From: Paraburkholderia bannensis NBRC 103871
GTDB taxonomy: Bacteria > Pseudomonadota > Gammaproteobacteria > Burkholderiales > Burkholderiaceae
Direction of reading: 5' to 3'
Assembly (NCBI RefSeq): GCF_000685015.1
Contig: NZ_BAYA01000016.1
Location: 170,452-234,451 of the forward strand
Length of the DNA stretch: 64,000 nucleotides
A program made the position numbers and the translations under genes. Shown piece by piece: positions 1-8,366 of this stretch (the first letter of the stretch is position 1; each line of letters opens with the position of its first letter). The notes under the pieces are model-generated. The model was not told where the DNA came from, ran no database searches, and was given only the letters and a program-made list of their open reading frames with translations.

Positions 1-3000
1 CATTCCCCCAGCCGGTGCTGTTCGCGGACGCGCTTCCCTACGTCGCGCCGGAACGAACCGGACTGCTCAACCGGCGCCCGGATGCGCGCTCGGATCTGTA
101 CTCGCTTGGCGTCGTGATCTACTGGATGCTCACGGGCCGGTTCCCCTGGCTGGCCAGCTCGGCGGCGGAGTGGCTGCACTGCCATACGGCGCGACCGCCC
201 ATTTCGCTCAAGGAGTCGGCGCCCCAGGTGCCCGACGCCGTTGCCGCCATCGTCGAGCGGCTGCTCGCGAAAACCGCGCAGGATCGCTACCAGAGCGCGC
301 GAGGCGTGGAACACGACCTGAGGCTGTGCGCGGAGCAATGTCTGCGCGGGACGCCGGTCGAACCCTTCGCATTGGGCGCGGCCGATTCGCTGGAACGCTT
401 GCTGATTCCCGGTCGCCTGTACGGACGCGAGACGCATGTGCAGGCGCTCACGGCCGCCTTCGAGCGGGTCGTTCACGATGGCGCGCCCGAATGCGTGCTG
501 GTGTCCGGCTATTCAGGCATCGGCAAATCGGCGCTGGTCGAGGCGTTTCACCGGTCGATGTCGCGCTCGGGCAGTCTGTTTGCTTCGGGCAAATTCGATC
601 AGTACAAGCGCGATATTCCGTATGCAACGATTGCGCAATGTCTGGCGGCGCTCGTGCAACAGATCCTCGATGAAGACGAATCCGACGTCGATACATGGCG
701 GGAGCGCATTCAGGACGCGCTTGGTTCGCACGGACTCCTGATCGTCAACCTGATCCCCGTGCTGGAACGCCTGATCGGTGTGCAGCCGCCGGTTGCGGAA
801 CTCCCGCCACAGGAAGCGCAGACCCGGTTCGTCGCGACGCTCATGCGCTTCATCGCGGCCTTTGCATTTCCGGGGCGCCCGCTGGTGCTCTTTCTGGACG
901 ACCTGCAATGGCTGGACGCCGGCACGATCCCGGTCATCGAGGCGTTCGGAAAAGGCCAGGACGTACGGGATATCCTGCTGATCGGCGCGTATCGCGACAA
1001 CGAAGTCGGGCCCGCTCACCCGTTGGCCCGCCTGGTCGATGGCATGCGTGCGGGGCAGGTTCGCGTGGACGAGCTGATGCTGGCTCCGCTCGGCGTGAAC
1101 GACGTCGCAGGTCTCGTGCGCGATGCGACGCACGGCGACGCGCAACGCACCGCGCAGCTCTCGCAGGTTTTGTTCGACAAGACCGGCGGGAATCCGTTTT
1201 TTGCCGTCCAGTTCCTCCAGCTTCTGGCCGACGAGCGCTTTCTGACTTTCGACAAGGCGAGCCAGGCGTGGGCCTGCAACGCAGAGCTGATCGCGCAGCG
1301 GGCCTTTCCCGACAGCGTTGTAGACCTGATGGTCGACAAGCTTGGCCGCCTGTCCGGTTCCACGCGCCGCGTGCTGGTGGATTTTGCGTGCCTTGGCACG
1401 ACGGTCTCGGGCGCGGTGCTCGCGCGCGTGAGCGGCCAGTCGCAGGAGGCGATCGATGCGGCGTTGGCGGAAGCGGGCGCGCAGGGCCTTGTGTATCGCC
1501 ACGCTGAGGGCTATGCATTCGTTCACGACCGCATCCAGGAGGCCGCCTATGCGCTGATCGCCGAAGCCGATCGCGCACCGGCGCATTTGCGCATCGGCGC
1601 CCTGCTGGACGGCGACGACGACGACCCGGAGGTCGAACGCAACATCTTCGAGATCGTCAACCAGTTCAATCGCGCAATCCCTGTGATCGAGGATTTCGAA
1701 GTGCGCTTGCGCGTCGCCAGTCTCAACTTGCGCGCGGGCCGCAGAGCGAGGGCTTCGGCGGCGTATGGTTCGGCGCTTGCGTATCTGGCGCTCGGCAGCG
1801 ACATGATCGGCAGTGGCGCATGGCAGACCCATTACGCCGAGAAGTTCTCGTTCGAGCTGCTGCGCGCCGAATGCGAATTCCTCACGGGCAACGCCGCACA
1901 GGCCGAACAGCGCCTGGGCGCGCTCGCAGGCCGCGCCATGAACGTGCCGCACAAGGCCGCCGTGGCCTTTCTGCGCGTGACGCTGCATACGGCGCTCGAC
2001 CAGATGCAGGCCGCCGTCGAAATCTGCCTGGACTATTTGCGCGAGGTCGGGATCGACTGGGTTGCGCATCCCGCGCGCACGGCAGCCGCGGCGGAATACG
2101 CGACGCTGCACGAGCAGATCGGCCAGCGATCGATCGCTTCGCTGATCGACCTTCCGCTGCTGCGCGACGAAACGCTGGAAGCGACGCTCAATGTGCTGAC
2201 CGCCGTGCTGCCGCCGGCCTTCTTCACCGACGAGAACCTGGTGTGCCTCGTGTTGTCGCGCATGGCGAACCTGAGCATCCGGCATGGCAACACCGACGCG
2301 TCCTCGCTGGGTTTTGCCTACCTTGGCATGGTGGCGGGCCCGATCTTCGGCGACTACCGTGCGGGATTCGAGTTCGGCAGCCTGGGACTGGCGCTGGTGG
2401 ACGAGCGCGGGCTGGGGCGGTTCCGCGCACGCGTGTACATGTGCTTCGCCTATCACGTGATGCCGTGGACGCAGCCCATGCGCGCGGGCCTGCCGCTGCT
2501 GCGGCGGGCCTTCGAAGCAGCGACCCAGAGCGGCGACCTGACCTATATCGGCTTCAGCAGTTGCTGCCTCGTGACGAGCCTGCTTGCCGCGGGCCATCCG
2601 CTCGCCGAGATCGAGGACGAGGCAGTAGAGCGTCTGCGTATCGTTCGCGCGGCGGGTTTCGGGCTGATCGTCGACATCATGAACGCGCAGCTGTCGCTGA
2701 TCCGGGGACTGCGAGGGCTGCCGCCCTGGCTGGGTTCCCGTGGCGCCGACCATGCGGACGAGCGCGCGTTCGAAAGCCACCTGGAGGGCAATCCCGCACT
2801 CGCCATCGCGGCATGCTGGTACTGGATACGCCAGATGCAGGCGCGGTACTTCGCGGGCGACATCGAGCGCGCGCTAGAGGCGCAGCAGCGCGCGGCGCCC
2901 TTGCTGTGGACGACGTCGGGACATTTCGAGCTGGCGGAATATCACTTCTTTGGTGCACTGGCGCGTTTGCAGCGGCATGACGCGCTTGCGCCCGCCGACC

Positions 3001-4547
3001 AGGCCGCCGACCAGGCCGCCAACCAGGCCGCCAACCAGGCGGCGCTCGCGGATCACGTCGACAAACTGCGCGGCTGGGCCCAGCACGCCCCCGCGAACTT
3101 CGCTTCGCGCACCGCACTGGTCGACGCCGAACTCGCGCGCGTGGGCGGCCGCGAGTTCGAGGCGATGCGTCTCTACGAGCAGGCGATCGCGCAGGCGCGC
3201 GAGCAGCGTCTGCTGCATGTCGAGGGACTCGCCCATGAAATCGCCGGCCGGTTCTATGCGGAGCATGGATTTGCGGCGATCAGCGTCGTCTACCTGCGCA
3301 ACGCACGGCAGGCCTGGCTGAACTGGGGGGCGATGGCGCGAGTGAGGTCGCTCGATGCGCGCTATCCGGGCCTGGCGCAGGAAGAGGCGCCGAATGCACC
3401 GGGTGGGGCGGTCGCGAATCAACTGGAGATGGAAACAGTCGTTAAGGCATCCCAGGCAATTTCCGGCGAGCGGGTGCTGGAACGGCTCATGCATACGCTG
3501 ATGACCATTGTGCTCGAACACGCGGGCGCCCGCCGTGCCGTGTTGATCCTGCCGCACGCAGAGCAGCTCTGGATCGAGGCGGAGGCCAACGCGATCCGCG
3601 AAGGCGCGAGCGTCAATGTCGGCCGTCGCGCCGCCGCGGCGGACGCCGTGCCGCTCGCGATGCTCCATCACAGCCTGCGCACGCACGAGCCGGTGCGCCT
3701 TGACGACGCGTCGATCGAGAATCCGTTCGGGGCGGACGAATACTTCCGCGCGGGCAATGCGCGCTCGGTGCTGGCCTTGCCGCTCCTCAAGCAGGACAGG
3801 CTGATCGGCGCGCTGTATCTGGAGAACGAACTGGCGCCCGGCGTGTTTACGCTCGCGCGCATGGCGGTGCTCAGCTTGCTTGCATCGCAGGCCGCGATAT
3901 CGATTGAAAATGCCAGCCTGGAAGAGGTCGAGGCGCTGCTCGAAGAAAAGGAAGCCTTGCTGCAGGAAGTGCATCACCGGGTCAAAAACAATCTGCAGTT
4001 GATCAGCAGCCTGCTCAACCTCCAGGCGTCGCGCGTGGAAGACCGCTCGACGGCCGAGCGCTTCCTGGACAGCCGCAACCGCGTGCGTTCGATGGCCATG
4101 GTTCACGAGAACCTGTATCGGGCCGGGAATTTTGCGCGCATCGACATGGCGTCCCATATCCGGAACCTGTGCGCGCACCTCTCCCGCGTCTATGAACTGA
4201 GCCAGTTGAACGTGTCGCTCGACGTGCAGGTGGACGACGTCCAGCTCGACATGAACCGCGCGGTGGCGTGTGGCATGATCGTGAACGAACTCGTCTCGAA
4301 TGCGCTGAAGCATGCGTTTCCGCAGGGGCGGCGCGGCCAGCTGCGCGTGCAACTGGTGATGGCCGACGAGCACTGCTGCGAGCTGGTCGTCGCGGACGAC
4401 GGCGTGGGCTTGCCGGCCGATTTTTCCCTTGAGAGCGCCGATACGCTCGGCCTCCAGCTCGTTTCCGACCTGTCCAGCCAGCTCCATGCCTCAGTGCGCC
4501 AGGACAGCGGCGCGGGGACGAGCTTTGTCATCCAGTTCAAACTCTAA
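1..4547 (+). CDS. Ser/Thr kinase - AAA ATPase - GAF - histidine kinase chimera (5' truncated)
   Basis: The reading frame is open through the left edge, so the N-terminal kinase lobe lies outside the window. The visible part, numbered from the GTG at 15, starts at the APE motif of a eukaryotic-type protein kinase (YVAPERTG, then SDLYSLG). An AAA/STAND-type ATPase follows, with Walker A GYSGIGKS (about 165-172) and Walker B LVLFLDDLQWLD (about 290-300). Then come a long helical TPR-like region, a GAF domain (about 1140-1295), and a HisKA_2/HWE-type transmitter (HHRVKNN near 1320) with a C-terminal HATPase. The family is the trifunctional kinase/ATP-binding/sensor kinase type. Its stop lies 19 bp before the next hybrid kinase, which suggests one signalling operon. 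The phosphorylation target is unknown. The domain calls are strong; the full length is not known. Confidence 0.93.
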   Translation, partial: FPQPVLFADALPYVAPERTGLLNRRPDARSDLYSLGVVIYWMLTGRFPWLASSAAEWLHCHTARPPISLKESAPQVPDAVAAIVERLLAKTAQDRYQSARGVEHDLRLCAEQCLRGTPVEPFALGAADSLERLLIPGRLYGRETHVQALTAAFERVVHDGAPECVLVSGYSGIGKSALVEAFHRSMSRSGSLFASGKFDQYKRDIPYATIAQCLAALVQQILDEDESDVDTWRERIQDALGSHGLLIVNLIPVLERLIGVQPPVAELPPQEAQTRFVATLMRFIAAFAFPGRPLVLFLDDLQWLDAGTIPVIEAFGKGQDVRDILLIGAYRDNEVGPAHPLARLVDGMRAGQVRVDELMLAPLGVNDVAGLVRDATHGDAQRTAQLSQVLFDKTGGNPFFAVQFLQLLADERFLTFDKASQAWACNAELIAQRAFPDSVVDLMVDKLGRLSGSTRRVLVDFACLGTTVSGAVLARVSGQSQEAIDAALAEAGAQGLVYRHAEGYAFVHDRIQEAAYALIAEADRAPAHLRIGALLDGDDDDPEVERNIFEIVNQFNRAIPVIEDFEVRLRVASLNLRAGRRARASAAYGSALAYLALGSDMIGSGAWQTHYAEKFSFELLRAECEFLTGNAAQAEQRLGALAGRAMNVPHKAAVAFLRVTLHTALDQMQAAVEICLDYLREVGIDWVAHPARTAAAAEYATLHEQIGQRSIASLIDLPLLRDETLEATLNVLTAVLPPAFFTDENLVCLVLSRMANLSIRHGNTDASSLGFAYLGMVAGPIFGDYRAGFEFGSLGLALVDERGLGRFRARVYMCFAYHVMPWTQPMRAGLPLLRRAFEAATQSGDLTYIGFSSCCLVTSLLAAGHPLAEIEDEAVERLRIVRAAGFGLIVDIMNAQLSLIRGLRGLPPWLGSRGADHADERAFESHLEGNPALAIAACWYWIRQMQARYFAGDIERALEAQQRAAPLLWTTSGHFELAEYHFFGALARLQRHDALAPADQAADQAANQAANQAALADHVDKLRGWAQHAPANFASRTALVDAELARVGGREFEAMRLYEQAIAQAREQRLLHVEGLAHEIAGRFYAEHGFAAISVVYLRNARQAWLNWGAMARVRSLDARYPGLAQEEAPNAPGGAVANQLEMETVVKASQAISGERVLERLMHTLMTIVLEHAGARRAVLILPHAEQLWIEAEANAIREGASVNVGRRAAAADAVPLAMLHHSLRTHEPVRLDDASIENPFGADEYFRAGNARSVLALPLLKQDRLIGALYLENELAPGVFTLARMAVLSLLASQAAISIENASLEEVEALLEEKEALLQEVHHRVKNNLQLISSLLNLQASRVEDRSTAERFLDSRNRVRSMAMVHENLYRAGNFARIDMASHIRNLCAHLSRVYELSQLNVSLDVQVDDVQLDMNRAVACGMIVNELVSNALKHAFPQGRRGQLRVQLVMADEHCCELVVADDGVGLPADFSLESADTLGLQLVSDLSSQLHASVRQDSGAGTSFVIQFKL
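2997..3044 (+). repeat. In-frame 12-bp tandem repeat, four copies
   Basis: Four consecutive 12-bp units encode DQAA, DQAA, NQAA and NQAA inside the helical region of the chimeric kinase. The first three units differ by one base (g/a) and the last is silently diverged. It is a likely slippage site that changes a linker length by four residues per unit without breaking the frame. Confidence 0.9.
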
Positions 4548-4566
4548 GGATTTTTCGGGCTTCGTC

Positions 4567-7143
4567 ATGGCATCCGCGCGCATTCTTATCGTGGAAGACG
4601 ATCGCGTCGTGGCGCGCGATATCGGTCAGCAGCTCGTGCGCTGCGGGCATACCGTCGTGAGCAGTGTCGCGAGCGGCGAGGAGGCGATCGTCGTGGCGGC
4701 GCGCACGCCGCTCGATCTCGTTCTCATGGACGTGCGCCTCGAAGGCAAGCTCGATGGTATCGATGCCGCTCGGCGGCTGCGCGAAGCGCACGGCCTGCCC
4801 ATCGTCTTTCTCACCGCCTATGCGGACGAGGAGACGGTTCAGCGCGCGGCGGTCACCGAACCCTTCGGGTACATCCTCAAGCCTTTCGAAGACCAGCAAC
4901 TGCGTACGGTCGTCGAAATGGCGCTCTACAAGCATGCCGCCGAGCGCCGCCTGCGCGAGAGCGAGCAGCGCTACGCGGCCACCCTGGCGAGCATTGGCGA
5001 CGGCGTGATCGCGACGGACTGCGATTCGCGGATCACGCTGATCAACCCCGTCGCCGAGGCATGGACAGGCTGGTCGCAGGGGGAGGCCATCGGCCAGCCG
5101 CTGGAGAAGGTGCTCGTGCTGGTCGACGAGGACACGAACACGCCGCTGGACGACGTGGGCGCTGCCGTGCTGCGCGACCGGGCGGACGTCGACATGCCGG
5201 TCAAGACCCGGCTGGTCGGCCGGCACGGTCGCGAAGTCCCGGTCGAAAACCGGGTCACGCCGATTGTCGACAGCGTGGGGAAAGTGGTCGGCGTCGTGCT
5301 CGCGATCCGCGACGTGACGGCCGCGCGCCGTGCGGCGCAGGCCGAGATCCTGCGCGAGACCAACGAGCGCCTCGGCGCGGCCATGTGGGGGTCGAACGTC
5401 GGCGTATGGGAGCTCGAATGCGATGGCGAAGACGAGCGGCACTGGATACTGCGATGCTGGAACGTGCGCGAGTGGCTCGGCTATGGCGAGCATGAGGGCG
5501 CGCCCGGCTTCAGCCGTTTCATGGAGCTGGTGCATCCCGACGACCGTGCGTCCTTCGCGCAGGCCATCAAAGGCCAGACGAGGAACGGCGGCGCGCTGGC
5601 GGTCGAGCACCGGCTGCTGCATCGCGACGGGGCGTACCGATGGGTGCTCACGCGCGGCACGCGGCGCACGCCCGCGGGCGCCACGCCGGTCTGCCTGAGC
5701 GGCACGCTGATCGACATTAGCGAGCTCAAGCGTGCGGAACTGGCGTTGCGCGCCAGCGAGGAGCGCTTCCGGGGCACGTTTGAAAACGCAGCAGTGGGGA
5801 TTGCGCACTGCGCCGCGGACGGTCGATTCCTGCGCGTGAACCAGCGCTACTGCGAGATTGTCGGCTATAGCCGCGACGCGTTGCTCAACATGACGTTCAG
5901 GGACGTCACGGACGCCTCCAGCCTGCCGGACAGCGTTTCCCGCTTCGGCCTGCTGTTCGAGAAGAAAATCTCGCACTACGCCGAAGACAAGGTCGTCGTC
6001 CGAGGCGACGGCACGCGCGTCTGGGTCAATGTCTGCGTCGCGATGCAATGGGAGCCGGACGACCAGATCTACCATACGATCGCGGTCTTGCAGGACATTT
6101 CCGGGCGCAAGGCGCTGGAAGCGAACGTGCGCGAGGCGCGCGACGAAGCGGAAGCCGCGAACAAGGCCAAGGATCAATTTCTCGCCAATATCAGCCACGA
6201 ATTGCGCACGCCGCTGAACGGCATCCTCGGCTATGCACAGATCCTGCGCCACGATGACGCGCTCGGTGCGCGCCAGCGCTCGCAGGTCGCGGTCATCGAG
6301 CAAAGCGGGACGCACCTGTCGACGCTGATCAACGACTTGCTGGAGTTCGCGCGCATCGGCGCGGGCCGCATCGAGCTGCATCTGGCCGATGTGCCGCTCA
6401 CGCCGTTCCTGGAAATGCTCGCGCAGATGGTCGGCGTGCGTGCGCGGGAAAAGGGACTGACGCAGACCGCGGTGATTTCGCCTTGCTTGCCGGTCGTGAT
6501 TCGAGTCGACGAAAAGCGCCTGCGCCAGGTGCTGCTCAACCTGCTTTCGAATGCCGTGAAATTCACCGATGAAGGCGAGGTCACGTTTGCGGTTCGACAG
6601 GTGAGCGAGGGTGTCATGCGCTTCGAGGTGTCCGACTCAGGCGTGGGCATCGCGCCGGGGCAGATCGAGCGCGTCTTCCAGCCTTTCGAACAGGCGGGCG
6701 ATACCGAGCGGCGCAGTGCAGGCCTGGGGCTGGGCCTGTCCATCAGCCAGCATCTCGTGCGCCTCATGGGCAGCGAGATCCATGTGCAGAGCGAACCCGG
6801 TCGCGGGAGCCGCTTCTGGTTCGATCTTGCGCTGGCGGGCCAGGGCGATGCAGCCGGCGCGGCGAACGACGCGGATTGCATCGAGAGGCCGGTTGTCGAT
6901 GCCATGGCCGACGAGCCGGTGCAGCCGCTGGCCGTGCCCTCGCACGAGAACATGGCGATTCTTCACCGGCTGGCATTGCGAGGCCAGATGCGCGATGTCG
7001 TGCGTCATGCCAATTCGCTGCTGGAAAGCGACGCGCGTTACCAGGCGTTCGTGCTGCGCGTGCGCGGGCTGGCGGAAAGCTTCGAATCGCGGGAGCTGCT
7101 TGCGTTCATCGAACGGCATTGGAACGGAAGAGAGCCGACATGA
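4567..7143 (+). CDS. Hybrid sensor histidine kinase: REC-PAS-PAS-PAS-HisKA-HATPase
   Basis: This predicted cytoplasmic kinase of 858 aa starts at the ATG at 4567, where the receiver begins (MASARILIVEDD); the open frame further upstream overlaps the preceding gene and is not homologous. An N-terminal receiver carries the phospho-acceptor near D55 (LVLMDVRLEG). Three PAS segments lie at about 135-520. The HisKA box NISHELRTPLNG is near 544 and the HATPase near 650-765 (G-box GLGLGLSIS). A helical tail of about 80 residues follows. No transmembrane segment is seen. The gene sits between two other kinases and overlaps the next by ATGA, so the three are probably co-expressed and may form a phosphorelay. 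The signal is unknown; the PAS domains suggest redox or small-ligand input. Confidence 0.92.
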   Translation: MASARILIVEDDRVVARDIGQQLVRCGHTVVSSVASGEEAIVVAARTPLDLVLMDVRLEGKLDGIDAARRLREAHGLPIVFLTAYADEETVQRAAVTEPFGYILKPFEDQQLRTVVEMALYKHAAERRLRESEQRYAATLASIGDGVIATDCDSRITLINPVAEAWTGWSQGEAIGQPLEKVLVLVDEDTNTPLDDVGAAVLRDRADVDMPVKTRLVGRHGREVPVENRVTPIVDSVGKVVGVVLAIRDVTAARRAAQAEILRETNERLGAAMWGSNVGVWELECDGEDERHWILRCWNVREWLGYGEHEGAPGFSRFMELVHPDDRASFAQAIKGQTRNGGALAVEHRLLHRDGAYRWVLTRGTRRTPAGATPVCLSGTLIDISELKRAELALRASEERFRGTFENAAVGIAHCAADGRFLRVNQRYCEIVGYSRDALLNMTFRDVTDASSLPDSVSRFGLLFEKKISHYAEDKVVVRGDGTRVWVNVCVAMQWEPDDQIYHTIAVLQDISGRKALEANVREARDEAEAANKAKDQFLANISHELRTPLNGILGYAQILRHDDALGARQRSQVAVIEQSGTHLSTLINDLLEFARIGAGRIELHLADVPLTPFLEMLAQMVGVRAREKGLTQTAVISPCLPVVIRVDEKRLRQVLLNLLSNAVKFTDEGEVTFAVRQVSEGVMRFEVSDSGVGIAPGQIERVFQPFEQAGDTERRSAGLGLGLSISQHLVRLMGSEIHVQSEPGRGSRFWFDLALAGQGDAAGAANDADCIERPVVDAMADEPVQPLAVPSHENMAILHRLALRGQMRDVVRHANSLLESDARYQAFVLRVRGLAESFESRELLAFIERHWNGREPT

Positions 7144-8300
7144 CAGAGGAACTTGAATGCATGGCGCCGCTCGTGCTGGTAGTGGACGATACGGCGTCGA
7201 ACCTGGGCCTCGTGGTCGATTTTCTCGAAGGCAACGACCTGCGCGTCTCGATTGCCCGCGACGGCGAAGAGGCGCTCAGGCGGGCCGACCTCGTGCATCC
7301 CGACCTGATCCTGCTCGATGTGATGATGCCGGGCCTCGATGGGTTCGAGGTGTGCCGCAGGTTGAAGGACAATCCGCGCACGCGCGCGGTTCCGGTCATC
7401 TTCATGACCTCGCTTTCGCAGACGGAAGACAAGACCGCAGGCTTTCATGTCGGTGCCGTCGACTATGTGACCAAGCCGCTGCAGATGGAAGAACTGCTGG
7501 CGCGCGTGAAGACGCATTTGAAGCTGGGGCGCCTGCAGAAAACCCTCAAGGAGCAGAACGCGCGTCTTCAGGAAGAGGTGCGCAGCCGCGAGGCCGCGCA
7601 GGACGCCCTGATCGAAATGATCAATAGCGTGCGCAATACCTCGAATGCCATCGCTCACGATCTTCGCACGCCGCTGACCGAGTTTCGCTTCAGGATGGAA
7701 GCGATGATCCTCGATCTCAAGACCAGGGTCGATGGCGAAACGCTGGAGCGTCTGGAGGGTGCGTTAAGCGATATCGACCGGGTCATCGGCATTTTCAATG
7801 CGCTCCTGCGGCTCGCGGAAATCGATGCGGGCGTGCGCCGCTCGGGCTTCGTGGACAGCGACCTGGCGCACATCGCCGCCGAGGCGGTGGAGTTCTACCA
7901 GCCGCTCGCCGAACTGCGCGGGCTCGCCTTGACGCTGAGTGGCCCGGAGAGCCTGCCGGGGCTGGTCGATCCGTTGCTGCTGGCCCAGGCGATCGGCAAT
8001 CTGATCGACAACGCGCTGAAGTTCGCGCGCACGCAGGTGCATGTGCATCTGGGCGATGCCGGCGGCCTGATCGAATTGGCGGTGGCCGACGACGGCCCCG
8101 GTGTGGCGGATGCGGAAAAAGCCAGGGTGACCGAGCGGTTCTACCGTGGTGACGCAAGTCGCGGAACGCCCGGCGTGGGGCTCGGGCTTGCGCTGGTCAG
8201 AGGGGTGGCGACGCTGCATCGCGGCACGCTGACGCTCGAAGACAACGATCCAGGGCTGATCGTGAAGCTGGCGCTATCGTGCCCGCCGCGCCACGGGTGA
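7140..8300 (+). CDS. Response-regulator/histidine kinase (REC-HisKA-HATPase)
   Basis: This 386-aa protein starts at the ATG that overlaps the upstream TGA (ATGA at 7140-7143), a classic coupling arrangement. The N-terminal receiver has the acidic pair VVDD and phospho-acceptor D60 (LILLDVMMPG). A coiled-coil linker near 130-160 leads to a HisKA box AIAHDLRTPLTE with its histidine near 173. The HATPase ends the protein (N-box IDNALKFA, G2 GVGLGLALV). No membrane segment and no DNA-binding domain are present. It is the third transmitter in a row in this block, so its receiver may take phosphate from one of the two upstream kinases. That order is inference. Confidence 0.92.
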   Translation: MTEELECMAPLVLVVDDTASNLGLVVDFLEGNDLRVSIARDGEEALRRADLVHPDLILLDVMMPGLDGFEVCRRLKDNPRTRAVPVIFMTSLSQTEDKTAGFHVGAVDYVTKPLQMEELLARVKTHLKLGRLQKTLKEQNARLQEEVRSREAAQDALIEMINSVRNTSNAIAHDLRTPLTEFRFRMEAMILDLKTRVDGETLERLEGALSDIDRVIGIFNALLRLAEIDAGVRRSGFVDSDLAHIAAEAVEFYQPLAELRGLALTLSGPESLPGLVDPLLLAQAIGNLIDNALKFARTQVHVHLGDAGGLIELAVADDGPGVADAEKARVTERFYRGDASRGTPGVGLGLALVRGVATLHRGTLTLEDNDPGLIVKLALSCPPRHG

Positions 8301-8366
8301 GACGACCGTCGACACCAGGACGCAGTCATCGCAACGATCGACGATCGCTACGTTTGACGTGTGCCG

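Noticed and set aside
513..2780. Long antisense frame across the chimeric kinase
   Set aside because: Composition artefact of high-GC third positions. The + strand protein has kinase, Walker and repeat motifs throughout.
2997..3044. CRISPR-like repeat
   Set aside because: The repeats are contiguous, 12 bp long, in frame and have no spacers. No CRISPR array or cas gene was seen in the window.
2874..4487. Antisense frame over the GAF/histidine-kinase part of the chimera
   Set aside because: Shadow of the real gene. No ribosome binding site or domain match.
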